DNA of 64,000 nt from Christensenella sp. (lineage in GTDB: Bacteria > Bacillota > Clostridia > Christensenellales > UBA3700), in NCBI GenBank assembly GCA_022784465.1, contig JALFUR010000014.1, positions 1 through 64,000 on the forward strand. The letters are read 5' to 3'. Under the pieces are notes generated by a model. That model saw only the letters and a list, made by a program, of their open reading frames with translations, was not told the DNA's origin and searched no databases. Positions 8,226 to 17,336 of the stretch are shown piece after piece (the stretch's first letter is position 1; each line of letters starts with the position of its first letter). Made by a program: the position numbers and the translations under genes.

Positions 8226-8918
8226 TTATAGTTTTCCTTTTTTGTATAATATAGCAGTAAATACGCCGCTTACTACCATTCCTACAAGAATCATAACAGT
8301 TTGACCAAGACCTAAATTCAAGGCCTCTGTTATAACACAAATTATTACGCAAATAATAAACGGAATTAGAGCAACTTTTGCATATTTTGCCATACATGCT
8401 ATCATAAGTCCACCAAAGATTGCTGGAATGATATATGGCGATATTGGTTTTAATACATCTACTATTTGAGATTGGAAAATTGCAAGAGGAATTAATCCCA
8501 CAATTATTATTAAAGTAGTAACAATTGAACTTACAGCAATAGAAATTGTTGTAACAATCTCTTGCTCTTCAGATCCTGTTTCTGTTTTTGCAATGTTTTG
8601 TGCATTAATAGCACATGGCAATTTTAAATTTGAAACATTACCTGTAATGAAAGATAAATATTGTCCACCTGTTCCAAGTAATGGCGCATATGAAATAGCT
8701 TCAATAAAACCTACAATAAAATATGCTCCAACAACGCCCGGAAGAGCAGCTACAAAAACTTTCCAATTTGGCCAAGTTTTTGCTTGAATGAAATATAAAA
8801 CAGGAACAAGCATAATTAAAACTAATGCAATCCAAGTAAACAATCTTCCAATGTTATGCATTTGCTCATTATGCTCTTGTCTTGTTGATGCAACTTTTGT
8901 AAATAATTCTTTTTTCAT
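8226..8918 (-). CDS. Multi-pass membrane protein, partner of the adjacent membrane protein and M20 peptidase
   Basis: The 230-residue protein has about six predicted membrane helices and a conserved-looking block PGVVGAYFIVGFIEAISYAP around residues 60-80. GGAGG precedes the ATG. It begins 12 bp after the 245-residue membrane protein and both follow an M20 peptidase, so the two probably form a heteromeric membrane unit, possibly an importer for a peptide or modified amino acid that the peptidase hydrolyses. That role is inferred from context only. I know of similar uncharacterised gene pairs in Firmicutes but cannot name this family. Confidence 0.75.
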   Translation of the reverse strand: MKKELFTKVASTRQEHNEQMHNIGRLFTWIALVLIMLVPVLYFIQAKTWPNWKVFVAALPGVVGAYFIVGFIEAISYAPLLGTGGQYLSFITGNVSNLKLPCAINAQNIAKTETGSEEQEIVTTISIAVSSIVTTLIIIVGLIPLAIFQSQIVDVLKPISPYIIPAIFGGLMIACMAKYAKVALIPFIICVIICVITEALNLGLGQTVMILVGMVVSGVFTAILYKKGKL

Positions 8919-8930
8919 TCCCTACCTCCT

Positions 8931-9668
8931 TTACGCAAACAATGGAACACACGCATACGCTACTGCCATTGCTCCTAGCATTGAAATAGGTAAAGCATAA
9001 TTTTCAATCCACTTTTGTTTAAACACTTTAAGTACAACACCACATAGAGCCATCAAAACAATAGATGTACATAATGCAATAAGTGTTACTTCCCCATATG
9101 TAGTTATTCCAGCTTTATCTGTTATTGGATTATTAAAATTAAATATAGCTGTCACAATTATTGAAGATATCATACCTGAAAGCATACCTCCCATTAATGC
9201 TCCAGAAATACCATCCATAAGTTTTGAATTTTTTTCTTGTATTGAGGCAAGTTTTCCCTGATATTTTTTATATGCAATAGCATTAAAAATAGGTCCTGAT
9301 ACTATACCAAAAGTCATAAGCAATAATGAGGTTCCAATAAGTTGAATAGGATCAATACCTGCTCCCGCATTAAAAACTAATTGTTGAGCAAAAATCTCAT
9401 ATTGTAAAGCTCCAATAACACTTAATCTTATCCAAGCTATTCCCATGCCAACAAATGACATTAAGATTCCTACTCCTATAACAATAGGAATAGAAGGCAC
9501 AATTGAGAAGACTGCACTTGATGTAATTATCTTTTTTATAGTAGAGGTTTCCATTCCTATAGCTTTTGCTCTTTTTATTGATTTAATTAAAAATACAATA
9601 CTCATAACAAGCACAGCAAGGACAATTACTCCTCCTATAATCCAAACTATTGAAAATGTACTAGGCAT
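8931..9668 (-). CDS. Multi-pass membrane protein, DUF5058-like
   Basis: A 245-residue protein with about six membrane helices. The segment SIPIVIGVGILMSFVGMGIAWIR, then LSVIGALQYE, matches my memory of the DUF5058 family, membrane proteins found beside M20 peptidases; not verified. GGAGG lies close before the ATG. It sits 13 bp after the peptidase gene and 12 bp before the 230-residue membrane protein. A small-molecule transporter is plausible but unproven. Confidence 0.75.
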   Translation of the reverse strand: MPSTFSIVWIIGGVIVLAVLVMSIVFLIKSIKRAKAIGMETSTIKKIITSSAVFSIVPSIPIVIGVGILMSFVGMGIAWIRLSVIGALQYEIFAQQLVFNAGAGIDPIQLIGTSLLLMTFGIVSGPIFNAIAYKKYQGKLASIQEKNSKLMDGISGALMGGMLSGMISSIIVTAIFNFNNPITDKAGITTYGEVTLIALCTSIVLMALCGVVLKVFKQKWIENYALPISMLGAMAVAYACVPLFA

Positions 9669-9681
9669 TTTTTCCTCCTGC

Positions 9682-11133
9682 TTAACATTGCTTCAACAAA
9701 CGCAAATAAAACTCAACTGCGCGCTTTACAACATCAACTCTTATTTTTTCATTGTTACCATGAATTCCTGCTCTTTCTTCATTTGTTAAATCCGAAGCAG
9801 AAAAACGATATACTTTATCTGAAATTCTTCCATAATGTCTTGAGTCAGAACATGCAACCATTAAATATGGAATAACAATTGTATCCTTCCAAGTTGAAGC
9901 AATAGATGAAGCAACTTTATCATAAGCTTGGCAATCAACTTGAGACACTCTTGATGGATTCATTCCATTTATAACTCTTAATTTAACCGAATCGTCTTTT
10001 ATTGTTTTATTCAAATATTCAATCGCACTGTCAATAGTATCTCCTGGAATTAATCTTAAATTAGATACCATAGATGCTTGAGGCGGAATAACATTTTCTG
10101 CACTTGATCCTTTCATTTGAGTAAAAGCACAAGTTGTTCTTATAATAGCATTTATCTCTCCGCCCATTAGTTTTCCTGCTAGATTTAATGCTGGTTTAAA
10201 TAACCACATATTCGCAAATATCATTCTAACTGGGAAACTTGTGTATCTACCTAAACTATCAAATAGAAGTTTAACTGGTTCAGATATTTTCATCTTAAAT
10301 GGATGAGATTCAATTCTTGTACATGCTCTAGATAAAACTCCAACAGGAGTATGAGGTTTTGGAGAAGATGCATGTCCCCCTCTTGATTTAGTTGTATATT
10401 CAACATTAATCATGCCCTTTTCAGCAATACCAACAAGGGCGCAAGGTTCTTTAACTCCTGGAAAAACTCCTTCAACAACAGCACCACCTTCGTCTACAAC
10501 TAAAGCAAGATTTATTTTGTTTTCCTCAAAATAATCAACTATTTTAATTGCGCCTACTCCATTTACTTCTTCAGAACCAGAAAAAGCTAGATATATATCA
10601 TTTTCAGGAACAAATCCTTCTGCTATCAATTGATCTGCAGCAGACATAGCTCCATTAAAAGTAATCTTTGTATCAACAGTTCCTCTACCCCACATTTCTC
10701 CATTTATAATAACTGGGTCAAATGGATCTCTTTCCCATTCTTTCTCATTAACAGGAACAACATCATAATGTGCCATCATAACAGATGGATTATCATGACA
10801 TTTACCTTCCCACTTAAAAAGCAATCCTCTTCCTTCAAATTTTAAAAGAGAACATTGCTTATACACATTTGGATAAAGAGAAGGTAATAAATTTAAGAAT
10901 TTTTCAAATTCTTTATCGTCTTCAAGTTGTGAATCTCTATAAGAAATTGTTTTGCATTTAATTAATTCTTGCAAATTAGAAACAACCTTATCCTCGTCAA
11001 AACTTTCTTTATTTTCTTGAATAACAATTGTAGATTTTTTTGGTTTAAATAAAAGTGTTCTAATAATTACTACACCTATTAAACAAACTAATAGCACAGC
11101 TATTGCTATAAGAATATAAATAAAATACTCCAT
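9682..11133 (-). CDS. Membrane-anchored M20-family zinc peptidase (carboxypeptidase S / PM20D1-like)
   Basis: Zinc-site motifs of M20 enzymes are present in order: VMMAHYDVVPV (His and catalytic Asp), WGRGTVDTK (bridging Asp), AFSGSEEVNG (general base Glu and Glu ligand), VVDEGGAVV, and a C-terminal IHGNNEKIR (His ligand). The length, 483 residues, and an N-terminal membrane helix (about 5-27) match the carboxypeptidase S/PM20D1 branch, which cleaves dipeptides or N-acyl amino acids. GAGGAAG precedes the ATG. It heads an operon with two multi-pass membrane proteins, suggesting uptake linked to hydrolysis. Confidence 0.9.
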   Translation of the reverse strand: MEYFIYILIAIAVLLVCLIGVVIIRTLLFKPKKSTIVIQENKESFDEDKVVSNLQELIKCKTISYRDSQLEDDKEFEKFLNLLPSLYPNVYKQCSLLKFEGRGLLFKWEGKCHDNPSVMMAHYDVVPVNEKEWERDPFDPVIINGEMWGRGTVDTKITFNGAMSAADQLIAEGFVPENDIYLAFSGSEEVNGVGAIKIVDYFEENKINLALVVDEGGAVVEGVFPGVKEPCALVGIAEKGMINVEYTTKSRGGHASSPKPHTPVGVLSRACTRIESHPFKMKISEPVKLLFDSLGRYTSFPVRMIFANMWLFKPALNLAGKLMGGEINAIIRTTCAFTQMKGSSAENVIPPQASMVSNLRLIPGDTIDSAIEYLNKTIKDDSVKLRVINGMNPSRVSQVDCQAYDKVASSIASTWKDTIVIPYLMVACSDSRHYGRISDKVYRFSASDLTNEERAGIHGNNEKIRVDVVKRAVEFYLRLLKQC

Positions 11134-11215
11134 AACTTCCTCTTTTGATTAAATTTATACAAAACTAGTATAACCTATTTGTATGGCATAAGACCATATA
11201 TTTTTTTTATAATAT

Positions 11216-12508
11216 TTATATATTATTTATAATTTTTAAAATCATCTTAGGTTCCTGTATAGGTGCCTTTGCTATTTTAAAAGCATCTAATACGCACGCA
11301 TAGATTTGATCAATATCACCATTATTTATATATAATGTTGCTAATGATTCACCTTTATTAATCTTATTGTTAATATTTTTATTAATTTTTAATCCGCAAT
11401 ATAAATCTATAGAATCTGTGGTTTTTAATCTTCCTCCACCCATCAATTGAACAGAATGAGCAATTTTTATTGGGTCAATATCTACTACATACCCATCCTC
11501 ATTTGAAACAACTTCTAAAACTGTCTTTGCATTTATTAAATTAGAATCATCATCTATGTAAGAAACATCTCCGCCTTGATAAGCAATCATTTGCCTAAAT
11601 TTTTCTAAAGCTTGACCATTTTTTATTACTTCTATACATTTTTCTTTAGCATCCTTTACGCCCATACTCTCTAAAAGCACACTAGAAAGTGTAATGCTAA
11701 CTTCATACAAATTATTTATCTCACCTTTAAGAACTTTCAAAGCACCTAAAATTTCAAGTGAATTTCCAATATAATTATCCAAAGGATAATCCATATTAGT
11801 AACAACTGCAGTTATATTTTTGTCCATTTTCTTGCCAATTGCTACCATTCTTCTAGCAAGTTCAATTGCACTTGATTCATCTTTCATGAATGCGCCTCTT
11901 CCGCACTTTACATCTAAAACTATATTCTTTGCACCAGAGGCAAGTTTTTTACTCATAATAGATGAGGATATAAGCCCAATATTTGAAACTGTAGCTGTAA
12001 CATCTCTTAATGCATACAACTTTTTATCAGCTGGGCAAATATCTGCAGATTGTCCTACAATTGCAAGACCTATATTTTTTACTTGATCAAAAAACTCTTG
12101 TTTAGATAAACCAATTCTAAGTCCTTTTATAGATTCAAGCTTATCTAATGTGCCACCAGTATGACCAAGTCCCCTACCACTTGCCTTTGCACATTTATAT
12201 CCTAAAGCTGCAAGTATTGGAATAACAATAAAACTAGTAGAATCTCCAACACCCCCAGATGAATGCTTGTCAATTGACTTATCACCAAAACAAGACAAAT
12301 CTAATTTAGAGCCAGAATTTAGCATTGCTTGAGTAAGATAAGCACTTTCATCATCATTGAAACCTTTTAAACAAATTGCCATCAATAAGGCGCTCGTTTG
12401 GTAATCCTCAATTGTTCCTTTCATTAGATTATCTATCCAAAACTCAATTTGTTCTTTAGATAACTCTTTTCCTTCTTTTTTTGCTTCAATAATTTCAATA
12501 ATGTTCAT
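11216..12508 (-). CDS. pdp: Pyrimidine-nucleoside (thymidine) phosphorylase
   Basis: The enzyme phosphorolyses thymidine, deoxyuridine or uridine to the base and (deoxy)ribose-1-phosphate. The family signature KHSSGGVGDSTSF (phosphate site) and ASGRGLGHTGGTLDKLES are clear, and 430 residues is the typical length. The active-site motifs do not securely distinguish Pdp from DeoA; Firmicutes usually carry Pdp. It overlaps the upstream small gene by 4 bp (ATGA), so it is the last gene of the nadD-yqeK/rsfS operon. Confidence 0.93.
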   Translation of the reverse strand: MNIIEIIEAKKEGKELSKEQIEFWIDNLMKGTIEDYQTSALLMAICLKGFNDDESAYLTQAMLNSGSKLDLSCFGDKSIDKHSSGGVGDSTSFIVIPILAALGYKCAKASGRGLGHTGGTLDKLESIKGLRIGLSKQEFFDQVKNIGLAIVGQSADICPADKKLYALRDVTATVSNIGLISSSIMSKKLASGAKNIVLDVKCGRGAFMKDESSAIELARRMVAIGKKMDKNITAVVTNMDYPLDNYIGNSLEILGALKVLKGEINNLYEVSITLSSVLLESMGVKDAKEKCIEVIKNGQALEKFRQMIAYQGGDVSYIDDDSNLINAKTVLEVVSNEDGYVVDIDPIKIAHSVQLMGGGRLKTTDSIDLYCGLKINKNINNKINKGESLATLYINNGDIDQIYACVLDAFKIAKAPIQEPKMILKIINNI

Positions 12509-12819
12509 TTGATTCTACTTTTAGCAACTCCTATGATTTTTTCTACACTTTTTTCCTGTTTTCCTGATGCTTTTATTTTATAAAACAAATCTGCATCAAA
12601 AGTTATTAAAACTTCATTTATTTGTGAATGTTTATAAACAATGTTCTCTACATCTTTTACAAGTTTATTTTTTTCTTCTCTTGAATAGATTGGGTTTACA
12701 ACAAGTGCAATAAGCATTGTATAACCATTATCTAACTCTGCGACATCAACAACACTGTCTAGCCCTAATATTTCACTTTTTATTAAATCATTTGTTTTTT
12801 CAATTTCTACATATTCCAT
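12505..12819 (-). CDS. Small protein resembling the YhcN/YlaJ fold, unknown function
   Basis: The 104-residue product has an alpha-beta pattern: residues ILGLDSVVDVAELDNGYTMLIALVV, then a helix, then INEVLITFDADLFYKIKA. This resembles the soluble domain of YhcN/YlaJ sporulation lipoproteins, but there is no signal peptide or lipobox, so it would be cytoplasmic. I chose the ATG at 12819 over a TTG at 12837; neither has a clear ribosome binding site. The 4-bp overlap with pdp and position after rsfS put it inside the operon. Function is unknown. Confidence 0.65.
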   Translation of the reverse strand: MEYVEIEKTNDLIKSEILGLDSVVDVAELDNGYTMLIALVVNPIYSREEKNKLVKDVENIVYKHSQINEVLITFDADLFYKIKASGKQEKSVEKIIGVAKSRIK

Positions 12820-12842
12820 ACTATGTAGTATTAACAAAAAAA

Positions 12843-13196
12843 CTATTTTAAATTATATGATTCGATATTTTTTCCATCGTCCCATAAATCTTCTATTTCA
12901 TAAATTTTCCTTTGTTCTTGATGGAATATATGAACAATGACATCGCCATAGTCTACAACAGCCCATTTTCCATCTTGCTTTCCTTCCATTCTCAAAGGTT
13001 CAATTCCATATTTTTTAGACATTTCTTCATCAAGATTATCTGCCAACGATTTTACATGAGTAGTAGATCTTCCTGAACAAATTACAAAATAATCTGCAAT
13101 TATTGATTTGCCGTCTAAATTAATAGATTTAATATCTTCTGCCTTCTTTTCGTCAAGAACAGAACAAATTATGTTTAACATTTCTTTTGTTTCCAT
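12843..13196 (-). CDS. rsfS: Ribosomal silencing factor RsfS
   Basis: RsfS binds ribosomal protein L14 and blocks subunit joining in starved cells. The 117-residue length and the segments DYFVICSGRSTTHVKSLADNL and WAVVDYGDVIVHIFHQEQRKIYEIEDLW are characteristic. The ATG overlaps the nadD-yqeK stop (TAATG) with GGAG upstream. The order nadD-yqeK-rsfS is widely conserved in Firmicutes and supports the call. Confidence 0.96.
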   Translation of the reverse strand: METKEMLNIICSVLDEKKAEDIKSINLDGKSIIADYFVICSGRSTTHVKSLADNLDEEMSKKYGIEPLRMEGKQDGKWAVVDYGDVIVHIFHQEQRKIYEIEDLWDDGKNIESYNLK

Positions 13197-14314
13197 TAAA
13201 CTTCTCCCAAATAATACTTTGTAGCTTCAATAGTCAACGGATATATATCCTTTTTTATAGATTTTAAATATTCCCATTGATGCTTAATTATATTTTTAAA
13301 TCCGTCATCAAAATCTTTATCCATTTCTTCCCTTAAAGGAACTATAAATTCTTCTTCTCTTCCTGTTTCTAATAAATCCGCAGAATAGATTAGTTTTTCA
13401 AGTGTAGACATGCCCGCTCTTCCTGTTGTATGGTATCTTATGGCATTTAATATATCTTCGTCTATAACATTAAATTCCTTATTTGCAATATATGCGCCCA
13501 AGAATTGATGCTCAACAGGAGTTGAAATACAATCTTGAGGAATCATTGATTTATCCTTAAGATTATTTTCATACCAACCTTTAGCACAATCATGTAATAA
13601 TCCAGCAAGTAAAACTTTATCATTATCTAAATTTAATTTATGTTTTTCATTTAAGTATAAAGCATATTTTGCACATCCAAGTGAATGATAAAATCTATGC
13701 TCATTAATTATCTTACTCAACTTAGCTATATATGGTTGATAATCTAAATATAATCCTTCGTCTAATATATATTTTTGTACTTTTGGATCAATATTATCAA
13801 AAAAACCAAGCATAATATTGTATCTAATAAAAGTTGAAGAAATTGCAGTAGGCTCATATTCAAGAATTTTTATCTTTGCGCCTTTTGCTTCCCAAAAGCT
13901 CTTTGCTTCATTTAGTTTTGCTCTATCGTTTCCCCTATTAAATACCCATAGTGGACATTCTTTAATAATTAATTCTGGATTTTTCCATTTATGAAAATCA
14001 ATTAAACTATCTCCGCCCATAATAAAAACTACATCATCACCATATATCTTTTTCAATTTAGGAATTGTCTCAAAAGAATAATGCACCTCATCATCTCTAT
14101 TTTCCAAGTCGTCAATAATAACGTTTTTTATTCCTAATAGTGCAATGCAAAGCATATTACGTCTATGCTCAAATGATGTATAACATTTTTTATGTGGTGG
14201 ATTAGATGATGGCACAACAATAATCTCTTCAAGCCCAGCTTTTAGAGATTCTTTTATCATTGCAATATGCTCATTATGCGGAGGATTAAATGCCCCACCA
14301 AAAATTCCTTTCAT
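13196..14314 (-). CDS. nadD: NadD-YqeK fusion: nicotinate-nucleotide adenylyltransferase plus HD-domain hydrolase
   Basis: Residues 1-185 are NadD, which makes NaAD from NaMN and ATP: GIFGGAFNPPHNEH holds the (H/T)xGH-type nucleotidyl-transfer motif and ISSTFIRYNI the ISSTxIR motif. Residues about 195-372 are YqeK, an HD-domain hydrolase of the Ap4A-cleaving type (LLAGLLHDCAKGW, VEHQFLGAYIA). In most Firmicutes these are adjacent separate genes; here they form one 372-residue chain. There is no Shine-Dalgarno sequence. A canonical promoter ends 7 nt before the ATG, so translation is probably leaderless. It leads the operon with rsfS, the 104-aa gene and pdp. Confidence 0.95.
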   Translation of the reverse strand: MKGIFGGAFNPPHNEHIAMIKESLKAGLEEIIVVPSSNPPHKKCYTSFEHRRNMLCIALLGIKNVIIDDLENRDDEVHYSFETIPKLKKIYGDDVVFIMGGDSLIDFHKWKNPELIIKECPLWVFNRGNDRAKLNEAKSFWEAKGAKIKILEYEPTAISSTFIRYNIMLGFFDNIDPKVQKYILDEGLYLDYQPYIAKLSKIINEHRFYHSLGCAKYALYLNEKHKLNLDNDKVLLAGLLHDCAKGWYENNLKDKSMIPQDCISTPVEHQFLGAYIANKEFNVIDEDILNAIRYHTTGRAGMSTLEKLIYSADLLETGREEEFIVPLREEMDKDFDDGFKNIIKHQWEYLKSIKKDIYPLTIEATKYYLGEV

Positions 14315-14321
14315 ATAATAA

Positions 14322-14350
14322 ATTATATATTTTTATTAAAATATTATCAA
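14322..14350 (-). promoter_or_regulatory. Canonical promoter for leaderless nadD-yqeK transcript
   Basis: On the minus strand TTGATA (14345-14350), a 17-bp spacer and TATAAT (14322-14327) form a near-consensus sigma-A promoter. Seven nucleotides separate the -10 from the ATG at 14314, so the expected start site coincides with the start codon. Confidence 0.75.
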
Positions 14351-14385
14351 TAATTACAAATCTTACATTTTTTTGAGTAAAAATC

Positions 14386-15156
14386 ATGATTATAGGAAAT
14401 AATTATTGTATGTTTGGAAAGACAATAGATAGGACTTTGTTATGTTTTATATTTATATCACTTTTTGCAGTAATTATGTTTTTGCTTAAAGTGAATACTA
14501 TCTTAATCATATTTATGATTTCCTTTTTCTTGGTAATATATTTTATTTATCTTATAAAACATCATAAAAAAACAAAGTTATATTTATCGTATAAAGAGTT
14601 TATAATTCGAGCCATATTATTTGGACAAGATTATGTAAAAACTATTTTATCTGAGATAATATATCAAAATGCTAAATTTAAAGATTTTGATTCATATATT
14701 GAATTAGACAAAAAATATATATTTTTTAATTTAAAATTCTCTCCATTAAGCTTCGATGGGCTTGTCACTATATATAGACAAGCAAAAAATGCAGGTTTAG
14801 AAAAAATAATTATTATATCTGCAATAAAAGATAAAAAAGTACTTAATTTAATTAAGTATTTAGATATTGAAATCAAATTAATGGATTTACACCCTATTTA
14901 TAGAAAAATAAAAAAGAACGATATACTTTTAAAACAAAAAAGCAAAACAACACCTTTAAGTATTAGATATGTTTTGCTATCTTTCTTTAGGAAACAAAAT
15001 ATAAAATATTTTATTGTTTCTGCTTTATCTACTTTTATCTTAAGCTTTTTTACTTTATATAAGTCGTATTATATAGTACTTTCATTAATTGCTTTAGTAT
15101 TTGCAATTATAAATATTACAGTCAATATCTTATTTGAACAAAAAAACTATTTATAA
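14386..15156 (+). CDS. Membrane protein with internal soluble alpha/beta domain, unknown
   Basis: The 256-residue protein has two N-terminal helices (about 18-60) and two C-terminal helices (about 206-250) around a soluble domain (about 75-200). The domain contains DKKYIFFNLKFSP, VTIYRQAKNAGLEKIIIISA and LDIEIKLMDL, a layout that faintly recalls nuclease-fold domains such as the Mrr/restriction-endonuclease-like group, but no catalytic triad is secure. It is the only plus-strand gene between two long minus-strand operons, and its end overlaps yhbY by 6 bp convergently. The ribosome binding site is weak. Function unknown. Confidence 0.65.
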   Translation: MIIGNNYCMFGKTIDRTLLCFIFISLFAVIMFLLKVNTILIIFMISFFLVIYFIYLIKHHKKTKLYLSYKEFIIRAILFGQDYVKTILSEIIYQNAKFKDFDSYIELDKKYIFFNLKFSPLSFDGLVTIYRQAKNAGLEKIIIISAIKDKKVLNLIKYLDIEIKLMDLHPIYRKIKKNDILLKQKSKTTPLSIRYVLLSFFRKQNIKYFIVSALSTFILSFFTLYKSYYIVLSLIALVFAIINITVNILFEQKNYL

Positions 15157-15438
15157 AATATGTTTTATATTGTCCTTATTAGAAAATCTATATAAAGTTA
15201 TTTTTTGACCAAGTACTTGAACAACTTCGCTATTTGTATCTTGCGCTATATCTTGAGCAATATCCTTTGCTGAAAAATCCGAATTTTTCAAAACAACGAT
15301 TTTAATTAACTCTTTTGCTTCTAATTGTTCATCTATTGCTTGAATAACAGTTTCTGTTATTCCGTTTTTACCAATGTGTGATGTTGGTTGCATGTTCATT
15401 GCTATGCTTCTTAATGTAGCTCTTTCTTTACTATTCAT
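15151..15438 (-). CDS. yhbY: YhbY-family CRM-domain RNA-binding protein
   Basis: The 95-residue protein matches the CRM domain found with pre-50S ribosomal particles: LRSIAMNMQPTSHIGKNGIT contains the family's G-K-x-G (GKNG) loop, followed by ELIKIVVLKNS and VVQVLGQKITLYR. GGAG precedes the ATG. It starts 3 bp after obgE, another ribosome-assembly factor, so the pairing is functional as well as positional. It closes the long operon beginning with the P-type ATPase. Confidence 0.93.
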   Translation of the reverse strand: MNSKERATLRSIAMNMQPTSHIGKNGITETVIQAIDEQLEAKELIKIVVLKNSDFSAKDIAQDIAQDTNSEVVQVLGQKITLYRFSNKDNIKHIL

Positions 15439-15441
15439 TTT

Positions 15442-16698
15442 TTACTCCACAAAATCAAATTCTATATCGGCAATTCTAACAGTATCGCCCTCTTTGCAGC
15501 CTTCCGCTCTTAATGCAGCAAAAACTCCACGTTCTTTTAATGTATTTTGGAAATATCTATTAGATTCAAAATCATCAAGAACAACATTTCTAACAAGAGT
15601 ATCTACAAGTCCACCTAAAACTTCATAAATACCATATTCGTCTTTTACTATCATAAATGATGTTCTATCTTTTTCAGGTTTAAATACTTCTGGTTGAACA
15701 GGTTCTGTCTTTGGAAGGGTTTCTAGTTTTTTAGCAATTTCATCTATAAGATTATCTGTTCCCTTTTTTGAAATAGCACTAATTCTAACTACTTTTTGTC
15801 CTATTTTCTTTTCAAATTCATCAATATAAGACTCATCTTCTAAAATATCACATTTATTGCAACATACAATTTGAGGAACACTTGCTAAATATTTACTATA
15901 ATTTTTAAGTTCATTTTGAATAATTTGGTAATCTGAATATGGATCTCTTCCTTCGCATCCAGATATATCTACCATATGAACTATCAATCTTACACGTTCA
16001 ACGTGACGCAAAAAATTGTGTCCAAGTCCAGCTCCTTCAGCTGCTCCTTCAATAAGTCCTGGAATATCTGCCATAACAAATGAAGAATCATAATGTTTTA
16101 CAACACCTAAATTTGGAGATAGTGTTGTAAAGTGATAATTTGCAATTTTAGGTTTTGCTGCGGAAACCACACTTAAAAGTGTAGACTTTCCTACATTTGG
16201 AAAACCTACAAGACCTACATCGGCAATTGTCTTTAATTCTAAAGTCAATGCGATCTCTTGAGTCTTTTCTCCTTTTTGACAGAACTTAGGTGCTTTTCTT
16301 TGAGGAGTAGCAAATCTTGCATTTCCTTTTCCGCCAAGTCCACCTTCTTGCGCAACATATTTACTGTCTTTATAAAACATATCGGCAAGAACAAGACCTG
16401 TTTCTTTTTCCTTAATTAAAGTTCCTTGAGGTACTTTAATAATTAAATCTTTTCCGTTCTTACCTCTACAGTTTTTTGAGGAACCTTTTGTTCCTGGCTC
16501 TGCCCTAAAATGCTTTGCATATTGGAAATCAACTAATGTAGATGAGGATGGATCACAAACAAATATAATTGAACCACCATTACCGCCATCTCCGCCATCT
16601 GGACCTCCCATATCTACGTATTTTTCTGTATGGAAAGATACGACTCCATCTCCGCCATCGCCAGCTTTTATAAATATAGATGCAATATCTAAAAACAT
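15442..16698 (-). CDS. obgE: GTPase ObgE/CgtA, 50S subunit assembly
   Basis: Residues 1-158 form the glycine-rich Obg fold (GGDGGDGVVSFHTEKY...GGPDGGDGGNGGS). The G domain follows with GFPNVGKSTLL (G1), TTLSPNLGVV (switch I), DIPGLIEGA (G3), NKCD (G4) and SAIS (G5). A C-terminal OCT domain (about 340-418) with FMIVKDEYGIYEVLGG ends the protein. The 418-residue length is typical of the Firmicutes type. The ATG overlaps the nth stop codon. Confidence 0.97.
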   Translation of the reverse strand: MFLDIASIFIKAGDGGDGVVSFHTEKYVDMGGPDGGDGGNGGSIIFVCDPSSSTLVDFQYAKHFRAEPGTKGSSKNCRGKNGKDLIIKVPQGTLIKEKETGLVLADMFYKDSKYVAQEGGLGGKGNARFATPQRKAPKFCQKGEKTQEIALTLELKTIADVGLVGFPNVGKSTLLSVVSAAKPKIANYHFTTLSPNLGVVKHYDSSFVMADIPGLIEGAAEGAGLGHNFLRHVERVRLIVHMVDISGCEGRDPYSDYQIIQNELKNYSKYLASVPQIVCCNKCDILEDESYIDEFEKKIGQKVVRISAISKKGTDNLIDEIAKKLETLPKTEPVQPEVFKPEKDRTSFMIVKDEYGIYEVLGGLVDTLVRNVVLDDFESNRYFQNTLKERGVFAALRAEGCKEGDTVRIADIEFDFVE

Positions 16699-17336
16699 TA
16701 GTTTTTTCTCCTATAATAGTCGCAATATTCTTTTATTGTACAATTTTCACATTTTGGTGAACGAGCTGTACAAATATATCTTCCATGAAATATTAAAAGA
16801 TGATGAACTCTAGACCATTTATCTTTTGGAATAATTTCCATTAATCTTTCTTCAACTTTTAGTGGATTATTATTCTTAATAAATCCAATTCTATTTGCAA
16901 GTCTTTTTAAATGAGTATCTACCGCAATAGCTTGCCCATTAAATGCCACAGAATAAACCACATTTGCAGTTTTTCTACCAACACCTGAAAGCGTCATTAA
17001 TTGCTCAATTGTGGATGGAACTTCTCCATTGTATTCTTCCATTAATTGCTGAGCACATTTTTGTATATTTCTAGCTTTATTATGATAAAAACCACAAGGT
17101 TTTATAAGCATTTCAAGCTTCTCAATTGGCATTGTTGCATACTGCTGTGGCGTATTATATTCTTTAAAAACTTCTTTAGTTACTTCATTAACTCTTTTAT
17201 CCGTACATTGAGCAGATAATATTACAGCAACTAATAATTCAAAATTAGAGCTGTGATTTAATTCACAATGAGCATTTGGATGCATTTGCTCTAATCTAGA
17301 TATTATAGTGTCAATGTCAGATTTTGAGTATTTCAT
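16698..17336 (-). CDS. nth: Endonuclease III (DNA glycosylase/AP lyase)
   Basis: The enzyme removes oxidised pyrimidines from DNA. The helix-hairpin-helix LSGVGRKTANVVYSVAF holds the catalytic Lys and VDTHLKRLANR the catalytic Asp. The C-terminal iron-sulfur loop is C-x6-C-x2-C-x5-C (CTARSPKCENCTIKEYC). The 212-residue length is normal. The ATG overlaps the dapL stop, and its own stop overlaps the obgE start, a fully coupled arrangement. Confidence 0.97.
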   Translation of the reverse strand: MKYSKSDIDTIISRLEQMHPNAHCELNHSSNFELLVAVILSAQCTDKRVNEVTKEVFKEYNTPQQYATMPIEKLEMLIKPCGFYHNKARNIQKCAQQLMEEYNGEVPSTIEQLMTLSGVGRKTANVVYSVAFNGQAIAVDTHLKRLANRIGFIKNNNPLKVEERLMEIIPKDKWSRVHHLLIFHGRYICTARSPKCENCTIKEYCDYYRRKN

